Assembly: GCA_017619295.1 (NCBI GenBank)
Contig: JAFZSQ010000009.1
Location: forward strand, 1-36,413
Direction of reading: 5' to 3'
From: Lachnospiraceae bacterium
GTDB lineage: Bacteria; Bacillota; Clostridia; Lachnospirales; Lachnospiraceae
DNA: 36,413 nucleotides
Part shown: positions 7,984-16,346 of the stretch, in pieces
Layout of the letters: every line of letters begins with the position of its first letter
Numbering within the stretch: position 1 is the stretch's first letter
Notes under the pieces: model-generated
The model's input: the letters and a program-made list of their open reading frames with translations, nothing else
Told to the model about the DNA's origin: nothing
Database searches by the model: none
Made by a program: the position numbers and the translations under genes

Positions 7984-8784
7984 TTATGCAACTTCTTCAA
8001 CTGTTGCAGGTTCTTTCTTATAAGCCTTTGCTACAAAGACTGCAATAACGGCAACCATTGCCATAAGAACAATCTCAAGAACCAGAGCAGATGTTACGGA
8101 AGCCAAAAAAACTGTAACGGCATCGATGAATGCATGGATTGCAATTGCCAGGATAAACAGCTTAATGTTCTTATCCTTAACTGCTCTGTAAACTATGTAT
8201 GAGAGACAGATATGAAGGGTAATTGCGGAAATTCTCTCAACTCCTCCCAGGTAGAATGTAAGGGCGGGAGTGGCAATAAGGGTTTCAACCCCTGCCTTTG
8301 TTGCTGACAGAGTGGGTTCGGTAAGAGCCGAATAAAGGGTCTCGATGTTTCCGCTGTTAATCATAGCTGCTGTGGACAGATTTGAAATACATGCGGTTCC
8401 AAGAATAAGTATGGCCTCGATTCCACCATGTCCTATGCCGTACATAATGCTGTTTTCCTTGGTAAGGTGCTTCTTCATAACTGTTTTGAAAGCCACCAGT
8501 CGACCGGTTTCCTCAAAGATTCCGGCAGCAAGTCCGCCGTAAATTGCTCTGAACCATAAATTGTTTGTGAGTAAATCTCCGGTGAGCATCATTACAACAC
8601 TATGCAGAATACTTTCAAGAATAAAGGCAAATGCTATAAATGTGCCGGCTCCCACAATTACTGAAAGAAACCAGGGTTTTAATTTAATCTTTGCGATAAT
8701 CATAAGTGCAATAGGAAGCAAAAATGCTATACACAATGAGAAAACCATTCCGCCCATAGCTGCACTTGATACAGTCTGACTCAT
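7984..8784 (-). CDS. YhfC-family intramembrane glutamic-type protease
   Basis: A 266-residue protein with about seven to eight membrane segments. The family's polar motifs lie within the membrane region: GIFEETGRLVAF (EExxR-like glutamates), YGIGHGGIEAILI and AIHAFIDAV. These resemble the active-site layout of PrsW/CPBP-type glutamic membrane proteases, to which YhfC is related; proteolysis itself is not proven for this branch. It is the last gene of the merR-ybjQ-yhfC operon, 36 bases after ybjQ. A membrane-tethered regulator in the same operon is a natural candidate substrate (inference). Confidence 0.88.
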   Translation of the reverse strand: MSQTVSSAAMGGMVFSLCIAFLLPIALMIIAKIKLKPWFLSVIVGAGTFIAFAFILESILHSVVMMLTGDLLTNNLWFRAIYGGLAAGIFEETGRLVAFKTVMKKHLTKENSIMYGIGHGGIEAILILGTACISNLSTAAMINSGNIETLYSALTEPTLSATKAGVETLIATPALTFYLGGVERISAITLHICLSYIVYRAVKDKNIKLFILAIAIHAFIDAVTVFLASVTSALVLEIVLMAMVAVIAVFVAKAYKKEPATVEEVA

Positions 8785-8820
8785 TATTATTCTCTCTCCT
8801 CTTAATATTATTGGGTAGAA

Positions 8821-9132
8821 CTATTTGAATTTAACAGCTGTTCCGAAGGCAATAACCTCTGCAGCACCCTGCATAACAGCTGATGATCCGAAACGTACAC
8901 CTACGATGGCATCAGCTCCGAGAGATTCAGCCTCGTCAACCATACGCTTGGTGGCAATCTGACGTGCCTCGATTAACATTTCGGTGTAGCTTTTAATCTC
9001 TCCACCAACCAGGGTCTTCATGCCGGCCATAAAATCTTTACCAAAGTTCTTGGACTGTACAACAGTACCTTTAACAAGGCCTATTGCCTCAAACTCTGTT
9101 CCGGGAATTGTTTCAATACTTACTAGCTTCAT
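8821..9132 (-). CDS. ybjQ: YbjQ/UPF0145 family protein
   Basis: A 103-residue protein matching the whole YbjQ fold: VSIETIPGTEF at the N-terminus, KNFGKDFMAGMKTLVGGEIKSY in the middle and SLGADAIVGVRF near the end. The family forms a small ring-shaped oligomer annotated as a putative heavy-metal-binding domain, but its function is not established. AAGGAGGAG precedes the ATG, and the start overlaps the end of the MerR gene by 20 bases, indicating coupling. Confidence 0.93.
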   Translation of the reverse strand: MKLVSIETIPGTEFEAIGLVKGTVVQSKNFGKDFMAGMKTLVGGEIKSYTEMLIEARQIATKRMVDEAESLGADAIVGVRFGSSAVMQGAAEVIAFGTAVKFK

Positions 9133-9754
9133 CTTCTTCTCCTCCTTCGATTTCCTTGAATCTTTGAATCAGTGCAATTATGCACCCTATAATAACAATA
9201 GCTCCGATACTTCCGAGAAGTATCATCATTGAGATGGGCATTCCGTCAGGTATTCCGGCTATTCCAATCAATACCACATAACTGATTATAAGAAGTGAGA
9301 ATACTATGGCGGCTATAAGTGCACCATTCTTTTTCTTTTTAACGTCGGTATTTGACACATCCATAAATGTCTTACCTCCTTTTTCGAGATTTCTTATCTC
9401 TTCCAGGTACTCTTCTGCTTTGAAATCCGAATACTCGAGGTTCTTTTCCTTTATGGAATCACAGAGTTCATAAGCGGCTTCAAGGGAGTGTATTTCCTTC
9501 TTTAAATTATCACTTTGTTTCTCAAAGCATTGATTTAAGGAAAGCTCTTTCCTTTGTACCTGCTTGATATCCTCCAAGGGGATTGCAAGCTTTCTTAAAA
9601 ACTTGATTTTGTAAAGCTCATTCACATCTTCCAAAGAATATTCTCTGTATCCGTTCTCGGGATTTCTGGAAGGATTTAAAAGTCCCTGATCCTCATAGAA
9701 GCGAATATTCTTTTTTGTGATTCCAACCAATTCTTCAACCTGATTAATCTTCAT
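9113..9754 (-). CDS. MerR-family regulator with C-terminal transmembrane segments
   Basis: A 213-residue protein. Residues 1-70 are a MerR winged HTH (INQVEELVGITKKNIRFYEDQGLL, then NGYREYSLEDVNELYKIKFLR), followed by a coiled-coil helix (about 80-125). The place of a soluble effector domain is taken by two hydrophobic segments (about 145-166 and 173-196) and an acidic tail (GGEEDEASKY). The DNA-binding part would thus be held at the membrane. AGAGG lies before the ATG. A MerR-type promoter lies directly upstream, so the gene probably controls its own operon with ybjQ and the YhfC-like protease. The signal sensed is unknown. Confidence 0.92.
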   Translation of the reverse strand: MKINQVEELVGITKKNIRFYEDQGLLNPSRNPENGYREYSLEDVNELYKIKFLRKLAIPLEDIKQVQRKELSLNQCFEKQSDNLKKEIHSLEAAYELCDSIKEKNLEYSDFKAEEYLEEIRNLEKGGKTFMDVSNTDVKKKKNGALIAAIVFSLLIISYVVLIGIAGIPDGMPISMMILLGSIGAIVIIGCIIALIQRFKEIEGGEEDEASKY

Positions 9755-9795
9755 TCAAAACCTCTAAAGCTGTCGATTGGCCTTTCGATAATCCG

Positions 9796-9826
9796 AATTT
9801 ACACCTTCCACAAGATGGAAGGTCAA
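9796..9826 (-). promoter_or_regulatory. MerR-type promoter/operator of the merR-ybjQ-yhfC operon
   Basis: On the minus strand TTGACC (9826-9821) and TAAATT (9801-9796) are separated by 19 bases, the over-long spacer typical of MerR-activated promoters. The spacer carries the perfect dyad ACCTTCCA-N5-TGGAAGGT (9803-9823), very like CueR-type operators. Confidence 0.85.
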
Positions 9827-9887
9827 CAGCTTTTTTAATATTTTTTAAAAAATTTAATTTTTTGTCAAAACAGCCTCTTGTATCAAT

Positions 9888-9893
9888 TATAAT
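9888..9893 (+). promoter_or_regulatory. Probable -10 box of the trmL promoter
   Basis: TATAAT lies 45 bases before the trmL start. A TTGTCA at 9862-9867 is 20 bases away, longer than ideal, and an A/T-rich stretch (9830-9862) could act as an UP element. Confidence 0.4.
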
Positions 9894-9938
9894 AGAAACA
9901 GCACCAAAAACAATTAAAGATTTTTGAAAGAGGATATT

Positions 9939-10433
9939 ATGAATATAGTTTTACATCAACCTGAAATCCCCGCAAATACGGGAAATATCGGAAGGACCTG
10001 TGTGGCTACGGGATCAACCTTACACCTTATAGAACCTTTGGGATTCAGACTGGACGAGAAGAGTATCAAGAGATCCGGAATGGATTACTGGGAACATCTT
10101 GATGTAACAAGATATATAAACTATCAGGAATTTCTTGATAAAAATCCCGGAGCAAAGATATGGTATGCCACCACAAAAGCAAGACGTTCTTACACGGAAG
10201 TAAGCTTCGGAGAGAACGATTATATTATGTTTGGCAAAGAAAGCGCGGGAATTCCCGAAGAAATTCTGGTGGATAACGAGGAAAACTGTATAAGAATTCC
10301 CATGCTTCCGGAAATCCGATCCCTTAATCTTTCCAATTCCGTTGCCATAGTTCTTTATGAGGCATTGAGACAGAATGGTTTTAAGTCCATGGAACGCACC
10401 GGAAACTTACACAGACTGGAGTGGAAGGACTGA
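9939..10433 (+). CDS. trmL: tRNA (cytidine/uridine-34 2'-O)-methyltransferase
   Basis: A 164-residue SPOUT methyltransferase that methylates the 2'-OH of the wobble base of leucine tRNAs. Diagnostic motifs are PANTGNIGRTC near the N-terminus, FGKESAGIPEEIL, and IPMLPEIRSLNLSNSVAIVLYEAL forming the trefoil-knot SAM site. The ATG at 9939 is used because AGAGG lies five bases upstream; an in-frame TTG at 9924 would include this site in the coding region. It begins the plus-strand housekeeping block. Confidence 0.95.
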   Translation: MNIVLHQPEIPANTGNIGRTCVATGSTLHLIEPLGFRLDEKSIKRSGMDYWEHLDVTRYINYQEFLDKNPGAKIWYATTKARRSYTEVSFGENDYIMFGKESAGIPEEILVDNEENCIRIPMLPEIRSLNLSNSVAIVLYEALRQNGFKSMERTGNLHRLEWKD

Positions 10434-10467
10434 GGAAATATGGTAAAATGTAAAAAAGGAGTAAATC

Positions 10468-11793
10468 ATGGCAGAAAACGATCAGTTGATGCAGGACTCT
10501 GATTTTTTACGAGAGAAAATCAAAGAGCGTCCCATAAATAAAAAGAGACTTTTGAGAAGAACCTTAATCACAGCGGGATTAGGGGTTGTTTTTGCGCTTA
10601 TTGCAAGTGTAACCTTCCTTATTATGGAACCTTTAATCAGTAAGAGACTGGCTCCTGAAGAAACACCCAAGCAGGTCGATTTCCCGGAGGAGATAGATAT
10701 TAATGATGAGATTGCTCCTGAGGATATGCTGGTTGATGAGCAGCCCGAGGAGGTAACTCCCGAGGTTCAGGAGATTCCCGAAGAGAAGATTGAGGAGATT
10801 GTGGCAACAATCCCCAAGACACTTGATGACTACAATCAGCTGGGAGATGCCAGTGTTGAGTACGTAAGAGAGCAGCAGAAGGCAATGGTTACCGTAACCG
10901 GAGCCGTGTCCAATACAGACTGGTTTAATGAGACCTACGAGAGTAAAGGAGCAACAGCCGGTTTTATCTTCTTTAATAATGATGTGGATCTGCTTATTCT
11001 TGTGGACAGGACAAACATCGCGAAAGCTGAGAAGATTACGGTTACATTTTTTGACGGAACCAATGTTGAAGGTTACGAGAAGATGCACGATGGCGAAACC
11101 AATCTTGCGGTTGTGGGTGTGCCTCTTTCATCAATTCCGGAATATCTGACGGAAAACATTAAGATTGCATCCCTTGGTTCCTCCAATCCGGTTTCCGGAC
11201 TGGCAGGCCTTCAGGTGGTGGCCATCGGAAGTCCTGTGGGACACGACAAGAGCGTATGTTTCGGTCGTATTACTTCCGATTCTTCCGTTCTTAATAAGGC
11301 TGACTCCAACTATAAGCTTATTACCACAGATATCTACGGTTCGGCTAACGGATCCGGAGTTCTTATGGACATGAAAGGGCAGGTTATCGGAATTATTGCC
11401 ATGAAGGAGAACACCTCCGACATGGGAAATGCGCTTTGTGCCATCGGAATAAGCGAGCTTAAAAAGATAATCACCAAGATGGGCAACGGAATAGAGATTC
11501 CCTATGCGGGAATTGTCGGAACCGATGTAACCATGGAGATACACAACACACAGGACATTCCCTACGGAGCTTTCATCAAGGAGATTTACATGGATTCTCC
11601 TGCCATGCTTGCAGGAATCCAGAGAGGTGACGTTATAGTTTCCGTCAATGATAAGAATGTTGACAGATTTGCCACCTATACAAACGCCATAATGAGCGCT
11701 CATCCCGGAGAGGCTGTATCCATAACGGTTAAAAGGCCCGCCCAGGATGAATACAAAGAAATGACATTTAAAGTTGAGGTAACAACGAACTAA
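10468..11793 (+). CDS. HtrA/S1C-like PDZ protein, probably a pseudoprotease
   Basis: A 441-residue protein: cytosolic tail, signal anchor (about residues 31-53), an acidic proline-rich extracytoplasmic linker (60-115), a trypsin-like domain (about 135-320) and a PDZ domain (about 335-440, FIKEIYMDSPAMLAGIQRGDVI). Aligned with HtrA, the catalytic histidine of LTNNHV falls at T182 (ILVDRTNI) and the aspartate of TDLAV at N212 (TNLAV). Only the serine survives, in NGSG (S296). It is therefore unlikely to hydrolyse peptides by the usual triad. It is followed four bases later by a sensor kinase, so a peptide-binding sensory role is plausible (inference). Confidence 0.88.
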   Translation: MAENDQLMQDSDFLREKIKERPINKKRLLRRTLITAGLGVVFALIASVTFLIMEPLISKRLAPEETPKQVDFPEEIDINDEIAPEDMLVDEQPEEVTPEVQEIPEEKIEEIVATIPKTLDDYNQLGDASVEYVREQQKAMVTVTGAVSNTDWFNETYESKGATAGFIFFNNDVDLLILVDRTNIAKAEKITVTFFDGTNVEGYEKMHDGETNLAVVGVPLSSIPEYLTENIKIASLGSSNPVSGLAGLQVVAIGSPVGHDKSVCFGRITSDSSVLNKADSNYKLITTDIYGSANGSGVLMDMKGQVIGIIAMKENTSDMGNALCAIGISELKKIITKMGNGIEIPYAGIVGTDVTMEIHNTQDIPYGAFIKEIYMDSPAMLAGIQRGDVIVSVNDKNVDRFATYTNAIMSAHPGEAVSITVKRPAQDEYKEMTFKVEVTTN

Positions 11794-11797
11794 GTTA

Positions 11798-13231
11798 ATG
11801 AAAAAGACACTCTACCTTAAATTTATAATTGCATATATTATTTTCGGTGTCTTTGCATTCTTTCTTATAGGCCTTCTTGTACCCATGATTGCGCAGGATA
11901 CTTTGAAGAAGGAGAGAGCCGAGGATTTGTATACAGAGGCAGTACTGATTGCAGATACTTATGCGTCGGGCCTGTATACAAACGACACTTCCTTGGGAGC
12001 GGTTAAGAATCAGCTTGATGTACTCAGCGTTTTCATCAACGCCACAATTCGAGTAATCAACCCTTCAGGAAGAGTGGTTCTTAGTTCAGATACACCTCTT
12101 GATGTGGATAATGTGGAGATAATTGAGAATTTTGATCCCACCGCGGCAGGAACTTCCTATTATATGATAGATGACTTTTATGGCTACTATAATACGGATG
12201 TGCTTACGGTTTATGCACCCATTACCGCAACTTACAAGGTCAGAGGATACGTGGTAATCAATTCATCCATGGCCCAGATAGCTCAGGCCTCCGAGAAGTA
12301 TTTGAGTATTGCATATATCACCCTTTTGATAGCATTTTTGCTTTCGCTGATTGTTCTTATCTTCTTTACGGAGCTGGTATACTCGCCGCTTAAGAAGATT
12401 ACTTATGCAACCGAGCAGTACGCGTCAGGAAACATGCATTATGAGTTCCAGGTGGAATCCAACGATGAGATGGGATATCTGGCAGCAGCCCTGGGATATA
12501 TGGCCAGCGAGATTGCCAGAGCAGAGGACGATCAGAAGAAATTTGTGGCCAACGTTTCCCATGACTTCCGCTCGCCCCTTACTTCCATCAGAGGATATCT
12601 TGAGGCAATGATAGACGGAACCATTCCGCCCGAGATGCATGAGAAATATCTGACCATCGTTTTGAATGAAACAGAGAGACTTACCAAGTTAACCAACTCT
12701 CTGCTTACATTAAACAACCTTAACACTAAAGGTTTAATGCTTAACAGAACGAATTTTGACATAAACGCGGTAATCAGAAATGTTGCAGCAACATTTGAGG
12801 GAACCTGCAAGAATAAGAAGCTGGCAATTGAACTTATTCTTACGGGAGAAGAGCTTTATGTTAATGCGGACATGGAAAAAATACAGCAGGTTCTCTATAA
12901 CCTGACTGATAATGCAATTAAGTTCAGCCATCACGATTCACTGATTAAAATAGAAACAACAGAAAAGAAAAACAAAGTATTTGTATCTGTCAAAGATTAC
13001 GGAATTGGTATTCCCAAGGAAGATCAGAAATATGTATTTGACCGTTTCTACAAGTCCGATGCCTCAAGAGGTAAGGACAAGAAAGGAACGGGACTTGGAT
13101 TGTCCATTACAAAGGAGATTATCCACTCCCACGAAGAGCACATCGATGTAATCAGCACCGAGGGCGTCGGAACAGAGTTTGTCTTCTCTCTTGCTTTGGC
13201 AGATGAAAAGGAACAAAAGGTTATTGAATAA
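11798..13231 (+). CDS. Sensor histidine kinase
   Basis: A 477-residue kinase. TM1 spans about 9-31, followed by an extracytoplasmic sensor region (about 35-168), TM2 (about 170-192) and HAMP (about 193-245). The HisKA box has the phosphorylated histidine at H255 (VSHDFRSPLTS). The ATPase part has DNAIKFS (N box), DYGIGIPKE (G1) and GTGLGLSI (G2). No Shine-Dalgarno is close to the ATG, so it probably relies on coupling to the HtrA-like gene four bases upstream. The stop overlaps the mutS2 start (TAATG). The probable partner regulator is encoded after mutS2. Confidence 0.95.
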   Translation: MKKTLYLKFIIAYIIFGVFAFFLIGLLVPMIAQDTLKKERAEDLYTEAVLIADTYASGLYTNDTSLGAVKNQLDVLSVFINATIRVINPSGRVVLSSDTPLDVDNVEIIENFDPTAAGTSYYMIDDFYGYYNTDVLTVYAPITATYKVRGYVVINSSMAQIAQASEKYLSIAYITLLIAFLLSLIVLIFFTELVYSPLKKITYATEQYASGNMHYEFQVESNDEMGYLAAALGYMASEIARAEDDQKKFVANVSHDFRSPLTSIRGYLEAMIDGTIPPEMHEKYLTIVLNETERLTKLTNSLLTLNNLNTKGLMLNRTNFDINAVIRNVAATFEGTCKNKKLAIELILTGEELYVNADMEKIQQVLYNLTDNAIKFSHHDSLIKIETTEKKNKVFVSVKDYGIGIPKEDQKYVFDRFYKSDASRGKDKKGTGLGLSITKEIIHSHEEHIDVISTEGVGTEFVFSLALADEKEQKVIE

Positions 13232-15606
13232 TGAATGATAAAGTTTTACATACTCTTGAGTATGACAAGATAATAAAACTCCTTACGGACAAGGCTACAT
13301 CTGAACCCGGAAGGAAGTTATGCAGAGAACTTCTCCCCATGAGTGATCTGGAGGAGATTGAGAAGGCCCAGACGGAGACAGCGGATGCCTTTGGTTATAT
13401 CTTGAAAAAAGGCAGTATCTCCTTTGGAAATAACAAGGATATCGGATACTCGGTAAAGTCTCTTGAGATAGGCAGCACCCTTTCCATAGCTGAGCTTTTA
13501 TCCATAGCCGGACTTCTTGAGAATGTGGAGAGAGTTAAGAAGTATGGGGAAAAGGACAGGGAAGAAACACCTGATGATTCGCTTACAGAGTATTTTGAAG
13601 GATTATCACCCCTCTCCAATCTGTCCAAAGAGATTAGAAGATGCATTATCTCTGAAGAAGAGATAGCAGATGATGCAAGCCCCAATCTCAAAACTATAAG
13701 AAGAAATAAAATACATGCCGGAGAGAAGATTCACTCCCAGTTAAATTCACTGGTTAACGGAAGCGCAAGGACATATCTTCAGGATGCAGTTATTACCATG
13801 CGTAATAACAGATACTGTCTTCCCGTTAAGGCTGAGTACAAGGCAAATGTCCCCGGAATGGTTCATGATCAGTCCTCAACAGGTTCAACAGTTTTCATTG
13901 AGCCTGCTTCTGTGGTTGAGTTAAATAACAAAATCAGGGAACTGGAGCTTCAGGAGAAAGAAGAAATCGGAATTATCTTAAGGGATTTAAGTGCAATTGC
14001 AGGCTCTCACACGGAGGAACTGGTTGCAAACTATAAGATAATGTCGAAGTTGGACTTTATTTTTGCCAAAGCAGGACTGGCAGCAGATGAGAATGCGTCC
14101 CGTCCTGTGTTTAATGACGATAAGATAATCAGAATCAGAAGGGGAAGACATCCTCTTTTGGATAAGAAGACAGTGGTACCCATAGATATCCATTTGGGAG
14201 ACGACTTTGACTTACTGGTAATTACCGGACCCAATACAGGTGGTAAGACGGTATCACTTAAAACAGTGGGGCTCTTTATTCTCATGGGTCAGGCAGGCCT
14301 TCATATACCTGCGGCTGACAGATCATCCCTTTCCGTATTCACAGAGGTTTATGCGGATATCGGAGATGAGCAGAGCATCGAGCAGAGCCTGTCCACTTTT
14401 TCGTCCCACATGACGAGTATAGTTAAGATATTGGAGCGGGCAGACGAAAATTCTTTGTGCCTGTTTGATGAGCTTGGTGCAGGAACAGACCCTACGGAGG
14501 GTGCGGCTCTTGCCATAGCCATTCTTAATTATCTCCATGACAGGGGAATAAGAACCATGGCAACCACACACTACAGCGAGCTTAAGGTATATGCGCTCTC
14601 AACCAAATTTGTTGAGAATGCTTGCTGTGAGTTTGATGTGGAATCCTTACGTCCCACCTACAGACTTTTAATCGGAATTCCCGGAAAGAGCAATGCCTTT
14701 GCCATATCAAAGAAACTGGGTCTTTCCGATGAGATAATCGAAGCAGCCAAGGAACAGATTACCGAGGAGAAGGAAAGCTTCGAGGATTTGATAGCGACTC
14801 TTGAGAACAACCGAATCACCTTGGAGAAGGACAGAGAAGAGGTTGACGCGGCCAAGGCAAGAATAGAGGGCCTTGAGAGAGACTTAAGGAACCGACTTGA
14901 TAAGGTAACGGAATCCAAGGAGAAAATAATACGAGAGGCCAATGAGGAGGCAAGGCTGATTTTACAAGAGGCCAAGGATTATGCTGACGAGACCATTCGT
15001 ATAATGAATAAGACCGGTGGCGGAATCTCCATGAAGGAGCTGGAAGCCAAGAGAAGCGAAGTAAGGGGAAAGATCAGCCAGAAGAACGAGAAGCTTTCCG
15101 TAAAACAGAAGGAAACCTCCGGTGGGCTTGACCCCGAGAAGCTTAAGAAGGGCGATTCCGTAAGAGTTCTTTCCATGGGTGTAAAGGGAATAGTGAATAC
15201 TTTACCCGATGCAAAGGGAAATCTTTACGTGCAGTGTGGTATACTTAGGTCTCAGGTAAATATTAAAGATCTGGAACTTGTGGATGAAGCTGAGGTGTTC
15301 ACCGAGGGCAGCAAGCTTAAGGGCGGAAACACTTCAAAGATTCGAATGTCCAAGTCTTTTGCGGTTCCCACGGAAATAAATCTTCTTGGTAAGAGAGTGG
15401 ATGAAGCAATAGCGGAGCTTGATAAATACCTGGATGACGCATACCTGGCACACCTTCCTTCCGTAAGAATAGTTCACGGAAAGGGAACCGGAGCGTTAAG
15501 AAGTGCAGTTCAGAACTTACTTAAGAAGAATAAATGTGTTAAGTCTTACCGACTTGGCGAACACGGTGAAGGTGACGCGGGAGTTACCATTGCTGAATTC
15601 AAATAA
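13231..15606 (+). CDS. mutS2: MutS2 ATPase/endonuclease
   Basis: 791 residues, the usual MutS2 length. Order: N-terminal core and clamp (1-300), ATPase with Walker A GPNTGGKT (333-340) and Walker B LCLFDEL (409-415), a long charged coiled coil (about 520-640), a KOW-like segment (GDSVRVLSMGVKG), and a C-terminal Smr domain (from about 710) with HGKGTGALR. The start of Smr reads INLLGKR where many relatives have LDLRG, so nuclease activity may be altered. MutS2 suppresses recombination, and in Bacillus it also acts on collided ribosomes. It lies inside a two-component locus, overlapping the kinase by one base. Confidence 0.97.
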   Translation: MNDKVLHTLEYDKIIKLLTDKATSEPGRKLCRELLPMSDLEEIEKAQTETADAFGYILKKGSISFGNNKDIGYSVKSLEIGSTLSIAELLSIAGLLENVERVKKYGEKDREETPDDSLTEYFEGLSPLSNLSKEIRRCIISEEEIADDASPNLKTIRRNKIHAGEKIHSQLNSLVNGSARTYLQDAVITMRNNRYCLPVKAEYKANVPGMVHDQSSTGSTVFIEPASVVELNNKIRELELQEKEEIGIILRDLSAIAGSHTEELVANYKIMSKLDFIFAKAGLAADENASRPVFNDDKIIRIRRGRHPLLDKKTVVPIDIHLGDDFDLLVITGPNTGGKTVSLKTVGLFILMGQAGLHIPAADRSSLSVFTEVYADIGDEQSIEQSLSTFSSHMTSIVKILERADENSLCLFDELGAGTDPTEGAALAIAILNYLHDRGIRTMATTHYSELKVYALSTKFVENACCEFDVESLRPTYRLLIGIPGKSNAFAISKKLGLSDEIIEAAKEQITEEKESFEDLIATLENNRITLEKDREEVDAAKARIEGLERDLRNRLDKVTESKEKIIREANEEARLILQEAKDYADETIRIMNKTGGGISMKELEAKRSEVRGKISQKNEKLSVKQKETSGGLDPEKLKKGDSVRVLSMGVKGIVNTLPDAKGNLYVQCGILRSQVNIKDLELVDEAEVFTEGSKLKGGNTSKIRMSKSFAVPTEINLLGKRVDEAIAELDKYLDDAYLAHLPSVRIVHGKGTGALRSAVQNLLKKNKCVKSYRLGEHGEGDAGVTIAEFK

Positions 15607-15620
15607 GATAAGGGGTTAGT

Positions 15621-16325
15621 ATGGCGGTAAACAAACAGAAAATACTTATAGTGGATGATGATAACAACATAGCAGAGCTTATTTCACTATACCTTACAAA
15701 GGAATGCTATGAGACCATGATTGTTAACGACGGAGAATCTGCTGTTACGGCGGTGGATACTTTTGCTCCCAATCTGATTCTTTTGGATCTTATGCTTCCC
15801 GGCATTGACGGATACCAGGTTTGCAGAGAAGTGAGAACCAAATCTCAGATTCCCATTATCATGCTTTCTGCCAAGGGTGAAATCTTTGATAAGGTTTTGG
15901 GCCTTGAGATGGGCGCTGACGATTATATGGAGAAGCCCTTCGATACCAAGGAACTTGTAGCCAGGGTTAAGGCTGTCTTAAGAAGGTATAAACCTGCGGT
16001 TACAGCACCTGTTCCCGAGGGCGAGCAGAAGGTTGAATACCCCGACCTGGCAATTAACAGAACCAACTACTCTGTTATCTATATGGGAGAGCCTGTGGAT
16101 ATGCCTCCCAAGGAATTGGAGCTTTTGTATTTCCTTGCTTCTTCACCCAATCACGTTTTTACAAGAGAGCAGCTTTTGGATCAGATTTGGGGATATGAGT
16201 ACATTGGTGATACAAGAACAGTAGATGTTCATATCAAGAGACTCAGAGAGAAGCTTGGGGACCATGAAGCATGGCAGATAGCAACCATCTGGGGTATCGG
16301 TTATAAGTTTGAAACAAAGAATTAA
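15621..16325 (+). CDS. OmpR/PhoB-family response regulator
   Basis: A 234-residue regulator. The receiver domain (about 7-120) has the acidic pocket VDDD, the phosphorylation site D56 (ILLDLMLPG), and a KPF switch lysine (MEKPFDTKE). The winged-helix DNA-binding domain (about 138-233) has LELLYFLASSPNHVFTREQLLDQIWG and RTVDVHIKRLREKLG. It starts 14 bases after mutS2 and is the likely partner of the kinase at 11798. Target genes are unknown. Confidence 0.95.
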   Translation: MAVNKQKILIVDDDNNIAELISLYLTKECYETMIVNDGESAVTAVDTFAPNLILLDLMLPGIDGYQVCREVRTKSQIPIIMLSAKGEIFDKVLGLEMGADDYMEKPFDTKELVARVKAVLRRYKPAVTAPVPEGEQKVEYPDLAINRTNYSVIYMGEPVDMPPKELELLYFLASSPNHVFTREQLLDQIWGYEYIGDTRTVDVHIKRLREKLGDHEAWQIATIWGIGYKFETKN

Positions 16326-16346
16326 GCATTAGGAACGAGGATTTAA

